A stretch of 64,000 bases of DNA from Chryseobacterium scophthalmum (GTDB lineage Bacteria > Bacteroidota > Bacteroidia > Flavobacteriales > Weeksellaceae), in assembly GCF_900143185.1 (NCBI RefSeq), contig NZ_FSRQ01000001.1, forward strand, positions 1,488,001 to 1,552,000, written 5' to 3'. A program made the position numbers and the translations under genes. Shown one piece after another: positions 24,402-34,156 of the stretch (within the stretch, counting starts at the first letter, position 1; each line of letters opens with the position of its first letter). A model generated the notes under the pieces. That model searched no databases. It had not been told where the DNA came from and saw nothing but the letters and a program-made list of their open reading frames with translations.

Positions 24402-25795
24402 TATTGATATCCTAATAATTTCAAAATATCTTCAGGTTCTTGTCTTTCTCTAAAGATTTCATACTGGAATTCTCCATTTTCATCTTTCTGGATCAAGATA
24501 TGTCTTGGTTGTGGCATCAAACAGTGATGAACTCCACCATAACCACCGATTGTTTCCTGATATGCTCCAGTGTGGAAGAAACCAATATACAAAGGTTTTG
24601 TATCGCTGAAAACAGGCAAATAGATTGCGTTCGTATGCTGTTCAGAGTTATAATAATCATCTGAATCACAAGTTAATCCACCTAAGAAAACTCTTTCGTA
24701 AGAATCTTCCCAACGGTTTAACGGAAGCATGATAAAGTGTCTAGAAATTGCCCAAGTATCAGGAAGCGTGGTCATAAAAGATGAATCGATCATATTCCAC
24801 TTTTCTCTGTCGTTCTGACGTTTCTGAGAAATAATTTTATACAAATTGGCACCGCTTTCTCCTACCGTAAAACTTCCGAATTCAGTATAAATATTTGGTT
24901 CTTCTACACCTTCTTCTTCACAGAATTTTTTGATCTGCGAAACGATCTCTTCTACCATATATTGGTAATCGTAATCGAAATTTAATGAAGTTTTGATCGG
25001 GAAACCACCACCAATATTTAATGAATTTACTTCCGGAGCAATTTTCTTCAAACGTGCATAAACACGAAGACATTTGTACAATTCATTCCAATAATAAGCC
25101 GTGTCTTTGATCCCGGTATTAATGAAAAAGTGAAGCATTTTCAATCTTGCATTCGGATGTTCTGCAATTTTTTGACTGTAGTAAGGAATAATATCTTTGT
25201 ATCCGATTCCTAATCTTGAGGTATAAAATTCGAATTTCGGTTCTTCCTCAGAAGCAATTCTAATTCCGATATCGAAAGTCGTATCGATACTTTCTGTTAA
25301 CTTATCAAGTTCTCTGTAGTTATCTAAAATAGGAGTAATATTTTCAAAACCACTGTTAATCATATCTGAAATTTTCGCCAGATAATCATCCGTTTTGAAA
25401 CCATTACAGATCACCTCAATATTTTTATCAACTTTACCTTCTGTATAAAGCGACTTCACAATATCCATGTCGTAAGCGGAAGACGTTTCGATAGAAATAT
25501 CGTTCTTCAAAGCTTCTTCGATCACAAATTTGAAATGGCTTGATTTTGTACAGTAACAGTATCTGTAGTTTTTTTTGTAATCGATCTTCTCAAAAGCTTC
25601 CTTAAACCAGCCTTTTGCTTTCTGAATATTTTGAGAAATCTTCGGGAGGTAACTTACCTTAAGAGGCGTTCCAAACTTCTCAACAACATCCATCAAAGGA
25701 ATATCGTGAAAAGACAAATTGTTCTCAGAAACATTGAATTCTTCGGTTGGAAAATACAATGTCTGATCAATAAGTTCCGAGTATTTTATTTTCAT
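24401..25795 (-). CDS. speA: Arginine decarboxylase (PLP-dependent, fold type III)
   Basis: The 464-residue protein matches the Bacteroidota arginine decarboxylase group. It shows the PLP-binding lysine segment RYCYCTKSSHFKFV near residue 80, NIGGGFPIKTSLNFDYDYQ around 264, and FLGGLTCDSDDYYN around 370 for substrate binding. It is shorter than the ~630-residue E. coli SpeA. Together with SpeB it gives the route arginine to agmatine to putrescine. The ATG at 25795 is well placed. Diaminopimelate decarboxylase is less likely given these motifs and the neighbour. Confidence 0.88.
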   Translation of the reverse strand: MKIKYSELIDQTLYFPTEEFNVSENNLSFHDIPLMDVVEKFGTPLKVSYLPKISQNIQKAKGWFKEAFEKIDYKKNYRYCYCTKSSHFKFVIEEALKNDISIETSSAYDMDIVKSLYTEGKVDKNIEVICNGFKTDDYLAKISDMINSGFENITPILDNYRELDKLTESIDTTFDIGIRIASEEEPKFEFYTSRLGIGYKDIIPYYSQKIAEHPNARLKMLHFFINTGIKDTAYYWNELYKCLRVYARLKKIAPEVNSLNIGGGFPIKTSLNFDYDYQYMVEEIVSQIKKFCEEEGVEEPNIYTEFGSFTVGESGANLYKIISQKRQNDREKWNMIDSSFMTTLPDTWAISRHFIMLPLNRWEDSYERVFLGGLTCDSDDYYNSEQHTNAIYLPVFSDTKPLYIGFFHTGAYQETIGGYGGVHHCLMPQPRHILIQKDENGEFQYEIFRERQEPEDILKLLGYQ

Positions 25796-25903
25796 TTTCT
25801 AATGAGTAAATTAAGAATGCAAAATTGCTAAAAAAGTTTGATTTTTTAGCGTTAAATTTATTATAAATTTCTGCAGTTTTTCGACTAAAAAATTAGTCTT
25901 TAA

Positions 25904-26779
25904 TCAATACGTGAACTTAAGAATATATTCGTTTCTTTTATTTTCAGAGATTCCCAAATTTTGATGAATATAAATATCAATTGAGCCGTATTTCTTATCA
26001 ATTTCAAAAAAAGCAGTCTCTAAATAATTCTTTTCAACCCAACTTAATTTTTCGATAACATTCAAATCCATTTTTGGATACAAAAAATGTAAATTATTGG
26101 CAAGATGAAGCCTTTTTTGCACTAATTGTTTACGGTAATTGTTCGAAAGAAGATAATCGTTCTCAATCGTAGCTCTGTCAAATTTTAAAATGGTTAATAT
26201 CAACGCTGTTATTATTCCGGTTCTGTCTTTTCCGGCGGTACAATGATATAAAACAGGAGTTTCCGAATCTAAAATCTCATGAATAATCTTCTTAATAATT
26301 TCTGGATTTTCTGTGACATAATTTTTATAAAAATCCAGCATTCTTTGATCTGCATCCGAACTTTTAACTTTCCCTTTTAAAACAAGCTTTTTTGCCTGAT
26401 TCAACTGATCGCCTTCATCTTCAAATGCAGAATATTTTTTATAAATAAAAGCATCTAAAAGTTGATCAGGTTTTTGCGAAATTTCTTTCGAATTTCTAAG
26501 ATCAATAATCTCTTTAATTCCTAAATTCTGAAATGTTTTGAGAGATTTTTTCTTGAGTTGAAAAAGATGTCCACTTCGATAAAGCATTCCTTCTTTTAAA
26601 GTTCTGCCATCAGTATTTTTAATATTTCCAATCGTTCTGAAATTGGTTACTTTCTTAATTTCAAATTGATTGTCAGTTTTTGAAATTCCGTATTCTGGTA
26701 CAGAAAAAGTTTGTGTCTTACAGGAAAAAACACAGGAACTAATAATAACTAGAAATGATATTTTTATTAATTGTCTCAA
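25904..26779 (-). CDS. Tyrosine/dual-specificity phosphatase-like lipoprotein
   Basis: The 291-residue protein has a lipoprotein signal (LVIISSCVFSC) and the active-site loop HCTAGKDRTG (HCx5R) near residue 190, as in the Y_phosphatase3 family. NFRTIGNIKNTDGR and GMLYRSGHLFQL are typical N-terminal blocks of that family. It should face the periplasm, anchored by lipid. The start is TTG, overlapping the TGA stop of the thiamine pyrophosphokinase gene (TTGA). An in-frame stop lies just upstream and no Met is found in the signal, so coupled TTG initiation is the best reading. Confidence 0.87.
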   Translation of the reverse strand: MRQLIKISFLVIISSCVFSCKTQTFSVPEYGISKTDNQFEIKKVTNFRTIGNIKNTDGRTLKEGMLYRSGHLFQLKKKSLKTFQNLGIKEIIDLRNSKEISQKPDQLLDAFIYKKYSAFEDEGDQLNQAKKLVLKGKVKSSDADQRMLDFYKNYVTENPEIIKKIIHEILDSETPVLYHCTAGKDRTGIITALILTILKFDRATIENDYLLSNNYRKQLVQKRLHLANNLHFLYPKMDLNVIEKLSWVEKNYLETAFFEIDKKYGSIDIYIHQNLGISENKRNEYILKFTY

Positions 26780-27420
26780 TATATTTCAGGATATTCTATT
26801 TCATTAATTCCAACAAAAAATAAAAGATCTCCAGATTCATATTGAATAGAAATCTCATCATCAACTGCAAAGTTACGTGTCCCGATTCTTGATATCATGC
26901 TTAAACTATCATTTGTTAATGGCCAGTTCAGCCCTTTTGTCGTAATATTTTCAGCTGAAGGAAACGGATACAGAGAGATCATTTTGTTTTTAACATTTTT
27001 CAGAGTGAAATTTTTCGGAATAAAATAATATTCAGAAAACTCATCATAAAACTTTATGTTTAAATTATCCTTAAATGAATAAGCGACTGTAAGATTTCCT
27101 AAAAAATGATCCTGCTCTCCTCCACTTCCACCTAAAACATCAACATTTTGAAACCCTTTTTCTAAAATAATTTCTAAAGCTTTATGAAAATCTGTTTTCT
27201 CCTGATCCAGTGTAAGAATAAATTTATCCTGATACACATTTTCGTCTGACCCAATATGAGAATCAAAATCTCCGGAAATAAAATCTAGTTTGTCTAAAGG
27301 AAAATTGAGTTCTTTCAAATAATGAAAAGCACCATCAGTACAGGCAATCAGATTATATTTTTCTAGATTGGGGAAAGATTTCGGAGCGTCACCGTTGATG
27401 AAGAGAAGAGATTTACTCAT
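26776..27420 (-). CDS. Thiamine pyrophosphokinase
   Basis: The start is set at MSKSLLFINGDAP (27420), since the longer ORF adds 14 residues unlike the family. The 214-residue protein has ACTDGAFHYL around 30, FISGDFDSH around 50, DQEKTDFHKALE around 75 and VLGGSGGEQDHFLGNL around 100. These are the substrate and metal-binding motifs of thiamine pyrophosphokinase. It transfers pyrophosphate from ATP to thiamine to make thiamine diphosphate. No thiamine riboswitch is seen upstream. It overlaps the phosphatase lipoprotein gene by 4 bp. Confidence 0.9.
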   Translation of the reverse strand: MSKSLLFINGDAPKSFPNLEKYNLIACTDGAFHYLKELNFPLDKLDFISGDFDSHIGSDENVYQDKFILTLDQEKTDFHKALEIILEKGFQNVDVLGGSGGEQDHFLGNLTVAYSFKDNLNIKFYDEFSEYYFIPKNFTLKNVKNKMISLYPFPSAENITTKGLNWPLTNDSLSMISRIGTRNFAVDDEISIQYESGDLLFFVGINEIEYPEIY

Positions 27421-27449
27421 TAACTTATTTTTATAATTGCTTGAATAAA

Positions 27450-27479
27450 AAAGCTGAATCACAGTGATGATTCAGCTTT
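27450..27479 (-). terminator. Terminator between small lipoprotein gene and thiamine pyrophosphokinase gene
   Basis: A perfect 12-bp stem AAAGCTGAATCA (27450-27461) / TGATTCAGCTTT (27468-27479) is followed by a U run on the minus strand. It ends the lipoprotein gene upstream of the kinase. Confidence 0.85.
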
Positions 27480-27502
27480 ATATTTTTAAATATTCTGTAA
27501 AA

Positions 27503-28015
27503 TTAATTAAATATTGGCACTTGACAATTATTAACGTCTTTATCTCCAGATTTATATTGATACAGTCCTATAACTGGCTGATAAACTAAATTACCATTTG
27601 AATCATAATAATAAGGATTTATTTCCACATTTGTAATTTCATATTTTACGTTTGCAGCAAAATTCTCATTTGAAAATACATCACCAAATGCCGACATATT
27701 TGATCCTGCAGGAATTGTATATTGACCGCTATGCCATACAAACCCGTAAGTATTATCGGTAATTTTATAAGAAACATATCTATCTCTGCTGTATACCTCT
27801 GAAGAAATAGCTCTGGCTTGATATCTTTTTTTAGTTGTTCGGCAAGGCTGTTCTGTAAATTCTAAATCAACCCATTCTGTAATATTAAGAGGAGGTCCTT
27901 TTTGAACAGCAGATTCTGTTTGAGGATTTGTCTCATTCTGCGAATACAATTCATCGTTTGGAGAGCAAGATAAAATCATTAAGCCCAATAAGGCTGTAAA
28001 AGTAAGTTTTTTCAT
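27503..28015 (-). CDS. Lipoprotein of unknown function
   Basis: The 170-residue protein has a lipoprotein signal (MKKLTFTALLGLMILSC) followed by a Gln/Asn-rich spacer and a beta-rich domain with many Tyr residues (SYKITDNTYGFVWHSGQYTIPAG). Two cysteines remain (EQPCRTT and NNCQVP near the end) and could form a disulfide. No family is recognised. Both ends are closed by non-coding stretches with a terminator downstream, so it is probably a single-gene unit. Confidence 0.8.
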   Translation of the reverse strand: MKKLTFTALLGLMILSCSPNDELYSQNETNPQTESAVQKGPPLNITEWVDLEFTEQPCRTTKKRYQARAISSEVYSRDRYVSYKITDNTYGFVWHSGQYTIPAGSNMSAFGDVFSNENFAANVKYEITNVEINPYYYDSNGNLVYQPVIGLYQYKSGDKDVNNCQVPIFN

Positions 28016-28099
28016 GGTTAAAATTTGTTATTATTCGCTAAAATAGGAAATGTTTTCACAAACTATACAATTATTAACAAACATTATTTCACTAAAAAA

Positions 28100-28669
28100 T
28101 TATCTTTCATTCGGATTCCAGTATTCTTCTGGTTCGTTGTTGATTTTTGAGATATATCTTGCCAAAACAAATAGATAATCAGAAAGACGGTTCAGATATT
28201 TAATCAATTCAGGACGCACTTCTTCAGATTCATTCAAGAAAACCAAAGAACGCTCCGCTCTACGGCAAATTGTACGGGCTGCATGTAAAAAAGTAGCTGA
28301 TTTTCCTCCGCCAGGAAGAATAAAATATTGTAGAGGCTCTAATTTATCTTCAAAACCATCCATCCAGTTTTCGAGTTCTTCAATTTCGGTATCAGAAATA
28401 ATCAAAGGAAGACGAGATTTTCCGTTAGCCAACATCAGTTTATCAACCGGAGTTGCTGCTTCTGAACCTACCGTAAACAGATCAAACTGAATTTTTTTTA
28501 ATTGTTTCAAAACTTCTTCATCAGTGATATGACTTTTTGAAATTCCAATAAAAGAATTCAGTTCATCAATATTTCCATAACTGTCAACTCTTGCGCTGGC
28601 TTTTGAAACTCTCGTTCCGCCATATAAAGCGGTCTGTCCTTTATCTCCCGTTTTAGTGTATATTTTCAT
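28100..28669 (-). CDS. Cob(I)yrinic acid a,c-diamide adenosyltransferase (PduO type)
   Basis: The 189-residue protein starts with KIYTKTGDKGQTALYGGTRVSK, the ATP-binding N-terminus of PduO-type adenosyltransferases. It continues with VDSYGNIDELNSFIG, the PGGGKSATFLHAARTICRRAER block around 120-145 and LNRLSDYLFVLARY near 165. It transfers the adenosyl group from ATP to cob(I)alamin. No cobalamin riboswitch or other B12 gene is seen nearby. Confidence 0.94.
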   Translation of the reverse strand: MKIYTKTGDKGQTALYGGTRVSKASARVDSYGNIDELNSFIGISKSHITDEEVLKQLKKIQFDLFTVGSEAATPVDKLMLANGKSRLPLIISDTEIEELENWMDGFEDKLEPLQYFILPGGGKSATFLHAARTICRRAERSLVFLNESEEVRPELIKYLNRLSDYLFVLARYISKINNEPEEYWNPNER

Positions 28670-28907
28670 AAGTAATTTTCGTTGCTATTAAAACCATGCG
28701 TAATCATGGTGATTTCAAAAGACTAAATTACTTTTTTAAAATTATGCTGACAAATGTTTTAGAGTAAGTTTAAAACGACGTTGTTTACAGGAAGCTTTTA
28801 CGGATATAAACCCATTATTAAATCTTGTGAATCCATTTAAATTGTGATAATAAAATAAGTTCGATATTTTTTATTTAATTTTAAGTCACCAATTACAAAT
28901 AATAATT

Positions 28908-29636
28908 ATGCAAACCAATCAACAATTAAGCGACTTAATGGCGCTCGATTTAGGAATCAATCTGATCAACAGAAGACCTTACGCAAAAGAAGTTTTTAAA
29001 TGGCAGGATATCGAACTTCTCCCCCATTCGTCAACTGATACTTTACTTTGTGAAATCTACGAGTGGAACGGTAGAAACTGGCGCACAACGAACAATAATC
29101 TTATTGGTTATTTATTTTCGGGTGAACAATTGAATACGGTAAAAAATCAATTATTAAATACTCCAAAGCATACAGCATTAATCCCTGATTTTGAATTTAC
29201 CAAAGACAGTATGATCGAATACGGTTTGTCGTTACCGTCTTTATTTAATATTGGAATTAACGGAAACATCAACAGTGCAAAAAATTTCTCAATTCGTGTA
29301 AACGGAGTTACAAAATCTAGGATCACCAATATCGATTCGCCCGGAATTGAAATTTTGAAAAGCTTTTCAGAATTTACACAGTCAAAATCTAAAACTTATA
29401 GAAAGAATATTAAGTTTAATTATCTGAGTATCTCTTTATTTTATGCTGAAAGTGTAGAAATTTTTCTTGAAAAAGAATCTGGAGTTGGTTTGGATGTCAG
29501 TTTTCAGACGACCAATGTGAATGTAGAAGCAAAAGTGGATACCGATACCAAAAAACATTTTGTTCTAAAATATTCCGGAAATCAGGCTCCTTTTGCCGCT
29601 AAGTTTGTAAAAGGAAAAAACTTTGATGTGGAATAA
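28908..29636 (+). CDS. Protein of unknown function, 242 residues
   Basis: No signal peptide or clear transmembrane helix is present. The N-terminal half contains aromatic LLCEIYEWNGRNWRTTNNN. The C-terminal half alternates polar and hydrophobic residues in beta-strand fashion (NYLSISLFYAESVEIFLEK, SFQTTNVNVEAKVDTDTKKHFVLKY). I do not recognise the family. The strand pattern would allow a lipid- or pore-associated fold, but nothing in the sequence proves it. It stands alone between a divergent adenosyltransferase gene and a convergent hemB; the 238 bp upstream hold no clear feature. Confidence 0.8.
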   Translation: MQTNQQLSDLMALDLGINLINRRPYAKEVFKWQDIELLPHSSTDTLLCEIYEWNGRNWRTTNNNLIGYLFSGEQLNTVKNQLLNTPKHTALIPDFEFTKDSMIEYGLSLPSLFNIGINGNINSAKNFSIRVNGVTKSRITNIDSPGIEILKSFSEFTQSKSKTYRKNIKFNYLSISLFYAESVEIFLEKESGVGLDVSFQTTNVNVEAKVDTDTKKHFVLKYSGNQAPFAAKFVKGKNFDVE

Positions 29637-29644
29637 GCTTTTTT

Positions 29645-29728
29645 AGTTATGAGTTAAAAATTATGAATTATGAGTTGATTGAAACCGAAGATTTCTTTGA
29701 GACCAACTCATAATTCATAACTCATCAT
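29645..29728. repeat. Word-type dyad, TTATGAATTATGAGTTG arms
   Basis: A perfect 17-bp inverted repeat (29661-29677 with 29704-29720) sits between convergent genes. Outside the exact arms the words continue (GTTATGAGTTAAAAATTATG on the left, CATAACTCATCATTTT on the right). It could end transcription from both sides. Confidence 0.7.
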
Positions 29729-29737
29729 TTTAAACTT

Positions 29738-30817
<1,080 letters not shown>

Positions 30818-30846
30818 TTAGTAATATTTAAGCAAATATATCGTTG

Positions 30847-31197
30847 ATGAAAAAACTTTTACTTTTATTTATATTTATTGGCGCTACTATTGGGTTTTCT
30901 GATAATTTGAAAGCACAAATAAAAGAGCCAACTTCCACTAATCAGAAATCTGATGACGGTGTGCTTACAGCATATCCGAATCCTGCGAAAGATTTTTTGA
31001 TGGTGAAAGCGAAAGATTCTTCATTGAAAATTAAAAATGTTTCTTTTTATTCTATATTGGGAACTCAGGTTGCCAGTTACAATATCAACAGTAATAATGC
31101 TGAGATTAATATTCAGAAACTGAAACCCGGAAAATATCTTATCAGATATATTCTAAGCGACAATACACAAAAAGTTACTCAAATAGTAAAGCAATAA
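30847..31197 (+). CDS. Very small T9SS type A sorting-domain protein
   Basis: The ATG at 30847 follows a TTG directly upstream and gives 116 residues. A signal peptide (MKKLLLLFIFIGATIGFSDNLKAQ) is followed by only about 17 residues of linker. Then comes the sorting domain, from TAYPNPAKDFLMVK to KVTQIVKQ, with SFYSILGTQVASYN and LKPGKYLIRY typical of the Por_Secre_tail family. Almost nothing is left as cargo, so its role is unclear. A good promoter and a terminator frame it, so it looks like an intact single gene. Confidence 0.9.
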   Translation: MKKLLLLFIFIGATIGFSDNLKAQIKEPTSTNQKSDDGVLTAYPNPAKDFLMVKAKDSSLKIKNVSFYSILGTQVASYNINSNNAEINIQKLKPGKYLIRYILSDNTQKVTQIVKQ

Positions 31198-31202
31198 TAT
31201 TC

Positions 31203-31233
31203 AAAATCCTGATAATCATCAGGATTTTTTCTT
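31203..31233 (+). terminator. Terminator after small T9SS protein gene
   Basis: A perfect 10-bp stem AAAATCCTGA / TCAGGATTTT with loop TAATCA is followed by a T run, 5 bp after the stop. Confidence 0.88.
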
Positions 31234-31303
31234 TTAGCACATTTTTTTTCAATTATTCCGTAACTTTCGGGATATTTCATAACTAATTGTAAAAACAATT
31301 TTA

Positions 31304-32215
31304 ATGCTAAAAGCTGAACAAATTACTAAAACCTACAATGCCGGAAAAAAGACCGCATTAGACGATTTTAGCATACACGTTCCGAAAGGAAGTATTTACG
31401 GTCTTCTAGGACCAAACGGAGCAGGAAAAACTTCTTTCATCCGAATCATCAACCAGATTACACAAGCCGATTCAGGAAACGTTTTCATCAACGGAGAAAA
31501 ACTGAATCCGAATCATATTAAAGACATCGGTTATATGCCGGAAGAACGTGGTCTTTATAAAAACATGAGCGTTGGAGATCAGATTCTTTACTTCGGAGAA
31601 CTGAAAGGAATGACAAAAAATGATGCTTTGAATGAAGCAAAAAAATGGTTTGATAAACTTAATATCGATCAATGGTGGAAGAAAAAACTCTCTGAACTTT
31701 CAAAAGGAATGGCTCAGAAAATACAGTTCGTTGTAACCGTTCTTCACAGACCGCATCTTTTAATTTTGGATGAACCGTTTTCAGGTTTTGATCCGGTGAA
31801 TGCCAATTTAATTAAAGATCAGATCATCGAGCTTAAAAATAATGGAACGACTATTATCCTTTCAACTCACAGAATGGAAAGTGTGGAAGAAATGTGTGAT
31901 TATGTTGCATTGATCAATAATTCTAAAAAAATAATCGACGGAAGAGTTTTTGATGTTCGCGAAAAATTCAAGAAAAATATTTTTGGAGTTACTTTATCTG
32001 AAGTCAACGATGACCAGTTTGATCAGTTTAAAAACAAATATGGAATCTTCAACATGACCCATGAAAATAATCTAATTTCTTTTGATTTGAAAAACGAAGC
32101 AGATCAGAACAATATTCTTTTAGATCTGGTTAATGTAGGAAAAGTAAGATCTTTCGACGAAAGAATTCCGAGCATGAATGAAGTATTTATCAATGCGGTA
32201 AGCAATCACTCTTAA
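31304..32215 (+). CDS. ABC transporter ATP-binding protein (NatA-like)
   Basis: The 303-residue protein has Walker A GPNGAGKTS around residue 36, a Q-loop region, signature LSKGMAQKIQFV around 128, Walker B LLILDEPFSGFD around 150 and switch His STHRMES. The C-terminal ~80 residues form the extra DUF4162-type domain found in NatA-like ATPases. It powers the permease encoded 4 bp downstream. Such pairs export sodium, drugs or lipophilic compounds; the substrate is not known. A -7-like TAACTTTC lies about 40 bp upstream. Confidence 0.93.
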   Translation: MLKAEQITKTYNAGKKTALDDFSIHVPKGSIYGLLGPNGAGKTSFIRIINQITQADSGNVFINGEKLNPNHIKDIGYMPEERGLYKNMSVGDQILYFGELKGMTKNDALNEAKKWFDKLNIDQWWKKKLSELSKGMAQKIQFVVTVLHRPHLLILDEPFSGFDPVNANLIKDQIIELKNNGTTIILSTHRMESVEEMCDYVALINNSKKIIDGRVFDVREKFKKNIFGVTLSEVNDDQFDQFKNKYGIFNMTHENNLISFDLKNEADQNNILLDLVNVGKVRSFDERIPSMNEVFINAVSNHS

Positions 32216-32219
32216 TTTT

Positions 32220-33530
32220 ATGAACAATATTTTTTTAATTACAAAAAGGGAATTTCTTACGCAGGTTAAGAAAAAATCCTTCGTTATACTCACTTTACTG
32301 GCGCCGCTAATGATTATTGCTTTTGGAGCGGTTGTCGGAATGATGTTTAAAGCCAATCAGTCTCATAATGTGATTGAAGTGGTTGATAACAGCGGGCTTT
32401 TTAAAGGACAACTGAAGTCTGATGAAAAAATCAATTATGTATTTATTCCTTCTGCCGAAGAGCAATCTAAGCTTAACAACTTAAAGGGTAATGAAACTCT
32501 GGACGGAATTTTAATTCTTCCGGCTTTATCAGAGAATAATTTTGATGATTTAGAGAAAAGCACACGATTGGTTGTAAACACCAAAATCGGTTTTGATACC
32601 AAGCAACAAATTATTTCAGACATTACGAATGTCATTAAAAAAGAGAAAATAAAACAACTTGGAATCCAGGAAGCTCAACTTGCAGACCTTGATAAAAGTT
32701 TCACTTTAAAAACCATCAACGTTTCTGAAGATAATAAAGAAGATTCAGATTTGGCATTTGGCGTAAAAAGCGCTTTAAGCATGGTTTTGATGTATGTAAC
32801 ATTTATGTTTATCATCATTTATGGAGTTCGTGTAATGCGAAGTGTTTTGGAGGAAAAAAACAACCGTGTTGTAGAAATCATCATATCTTCTGTTAAACCT
32901 TTTGAATTGATGATGGGAAAGATTTTGGGAGTTACCATGGTTGCTTTAACGCAGTTTATTGTATGGATTATGATGTCTGTAGCTGGAGCTTTGGTTTTAA
33001 ACACAGGATTTTCTTCACTTCAGAAAAACATTCCGGGAGGAAATGAAGAACTGATGAGCAAACTTGATATCGCGCAAATCGCAACTCAGGTTTCTCACAG
33101 CTTATTAGAGCTAAATTTCCCGTTGATTATTTTTGTATTCATTATATTTTTCCTTTTAGGATATATGTTTTATAGTTCTGTTTACGCTGCAATTGGTTCA
33201 GCTGTTGACAACGAAACGGAAACGCAACAGTTTACTTTATTTGCCATTCTTCCTCTTACATTAGGAATGTATGGAAGTATTTCTGTGATTAATAATCCTG
33301 ACGGACCGGTTGGTTTCTGGATGTCGATTATTCCATTTACTTCGCCTGTTGCGATGGTTGCAAGAATTCCTTTCGGAGTTCCGGCTTGGCAGATTGCTTT
33401 GTCGATTGCTTTGCTTTTAGGAACAACTATTTTTATGATTTTCCTTGCCGGAAAAATTTATCGAGTAGGAATTTTGATGTATGGAAACAAGGCGACTTTG
33501 AAGGAGATCTGGAAGTGGATCAGAGGGTAA
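32220..33530 (+). CDS. ABC-2 type transporter permease (NatB-like)
   Basis: The 436-residue membrane protein starts 4 bp after the ATPase gene. It has one N-terminal transmembrane helix (SFVILTLLAPLMIIAFGAVVG), a large extracytoplasmic domain of about 130 residues, then five or six helices from SALSMVLMYVTFMFIIIYG onward. The hallmark MRSVLEEKNNRVVEIIISSVKPFELMMGKI of NatB/YhaP-type permeases is present. It forms the membrane half of the exporter. The next gene, an HTH protein, follows after 3 bp. Confidence 0.92.
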   Translation: MNNIFLITKREFLTQVKKKSFVILTLLAPLMIIAFGAVVGMMFKANQSHNVIEVVDNSGLFKGQLKSDEKINYVFIPSAEEQSKLNNLKGNETLDGILILPALSENNFDDLEKSTRLVVNTKIGFDTKQQIISDITNVIKKEKIKQLGIQEAQLADLDKSFTLKTINVSEDNKEDSDLAFGVKSALSMVLMYVTFMFIIIYGVRVMRSVLEEKNNRVVEIIISSVKPFELMMGKILGVTMVALTQFIVWIMMSVAGALVLNTGFSSLQKNIPGGNEELMSKLDIAQIATQVSHSLLELNFPLIIFVFIIFFLLGYMFYSSVYAAIGSAVDNETETQQFTLFAILPLTLGMYGSISVINNPDGPVGFWMSIIPFTSPVAMVARIPFGVPAWQIALSIALLLGTTIFMIFLAGKIYRVGILMYGNKATLKEIWKWIRG

Positions 33531-33533
33531 AAG

Positions 33534-34070
33534 ATGAAAAATAAAATTCAATTATTGAGGGAAGAAAACAGACTTACTCAAAAGGAACTTGCTGAAAAAG
33601 CTGGTCTTTCGTTAAGAACCATCCAGAGAATTGAGGCAGGAAATATTCCTAAAGGTTTTACACTGAAAGCACTTGCTGAAAGTTTAAATACAACACCTGA
33701 AAATTTAATTGAAAAAGAAAATAATAATGTAGAAAGGGCAAAACTGATTAACAGTTCTGCCCTTTTTGGTTTAATTATTCCGTTTGGAGGAATAATTTTT
33801 CCGCTTATATTTACTTATAAAACACAGGATGTTTACAACAAACAACTTGGAAGAAACATTGTTGCTCTTCAAATCATTCTTTCTGTAACAATGTCTTTGT
33901 TTTTAATTGCAAGCCCGTTTCTTCAAAAAGGATTATCAGTTAAATTTCCTGTTTTCTTGATTGTATTGATTACTTTTTTATTCCTAAAATTAATTGCTAT
34001 CATCATCAATGGAATTGCTTTAAACAAAAACAAAGATTTACATACAAATCTGAAATTCAATTTCTTGTAA
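33534..34070 (+). CDS. Membrane-anchored XRE-family HTH regulator
   Basis: The 178-residue protein has an N-terminal Cro/C1-type HTH (residues 1-60, LTQKELAEKAGLSLRTIQRIEAGN). The C-terminal half has three or four hydrophobic segments (LFGLIIPFGGIIFPLIF, IILSVTMSLFLIASPFL, FLIVLITFLFLKLIAIIING), as in DUF4870-like fusions. It starts 3 bp after the permease gene, so it is probably co-transcribed with the exporter and may regulate it. Membrane anchoring suggests it senses envelope state; the signal is unknown. Confidence 0.87.
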   Translation: MKNKIQLLREENRLTQKELAEKAGLSLRTIQRIEAGNIPKGFTLKALAESLNTTPENLIEKENNNVERAKLINSSALFGLIIPFGGIIFPLIFTYKTQDVYNKQLGRNIVALQIILSVTMSLFLIASPFLQKGLSVKFPVFLIVLITFLFLKLIAIIINGIALNKNKDLHTNLKFNFL

Positions 34071-34156
34071 AATAAAAAATGAATTGACGTAAAATTGTCG
34101 TATTGTTTTTATCGCAAAATTCAGTTTTAAAACGGAACCTTGCATAAAAATAATTT

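Noticed and set aside
27421..28015. Possible thiamine riboswitch before the pyrophosphokinase gene
   Set aside because: The gap is short and filled by a simple terminator hairpin; no TPP aptamer core (CUGAGA) is seen.
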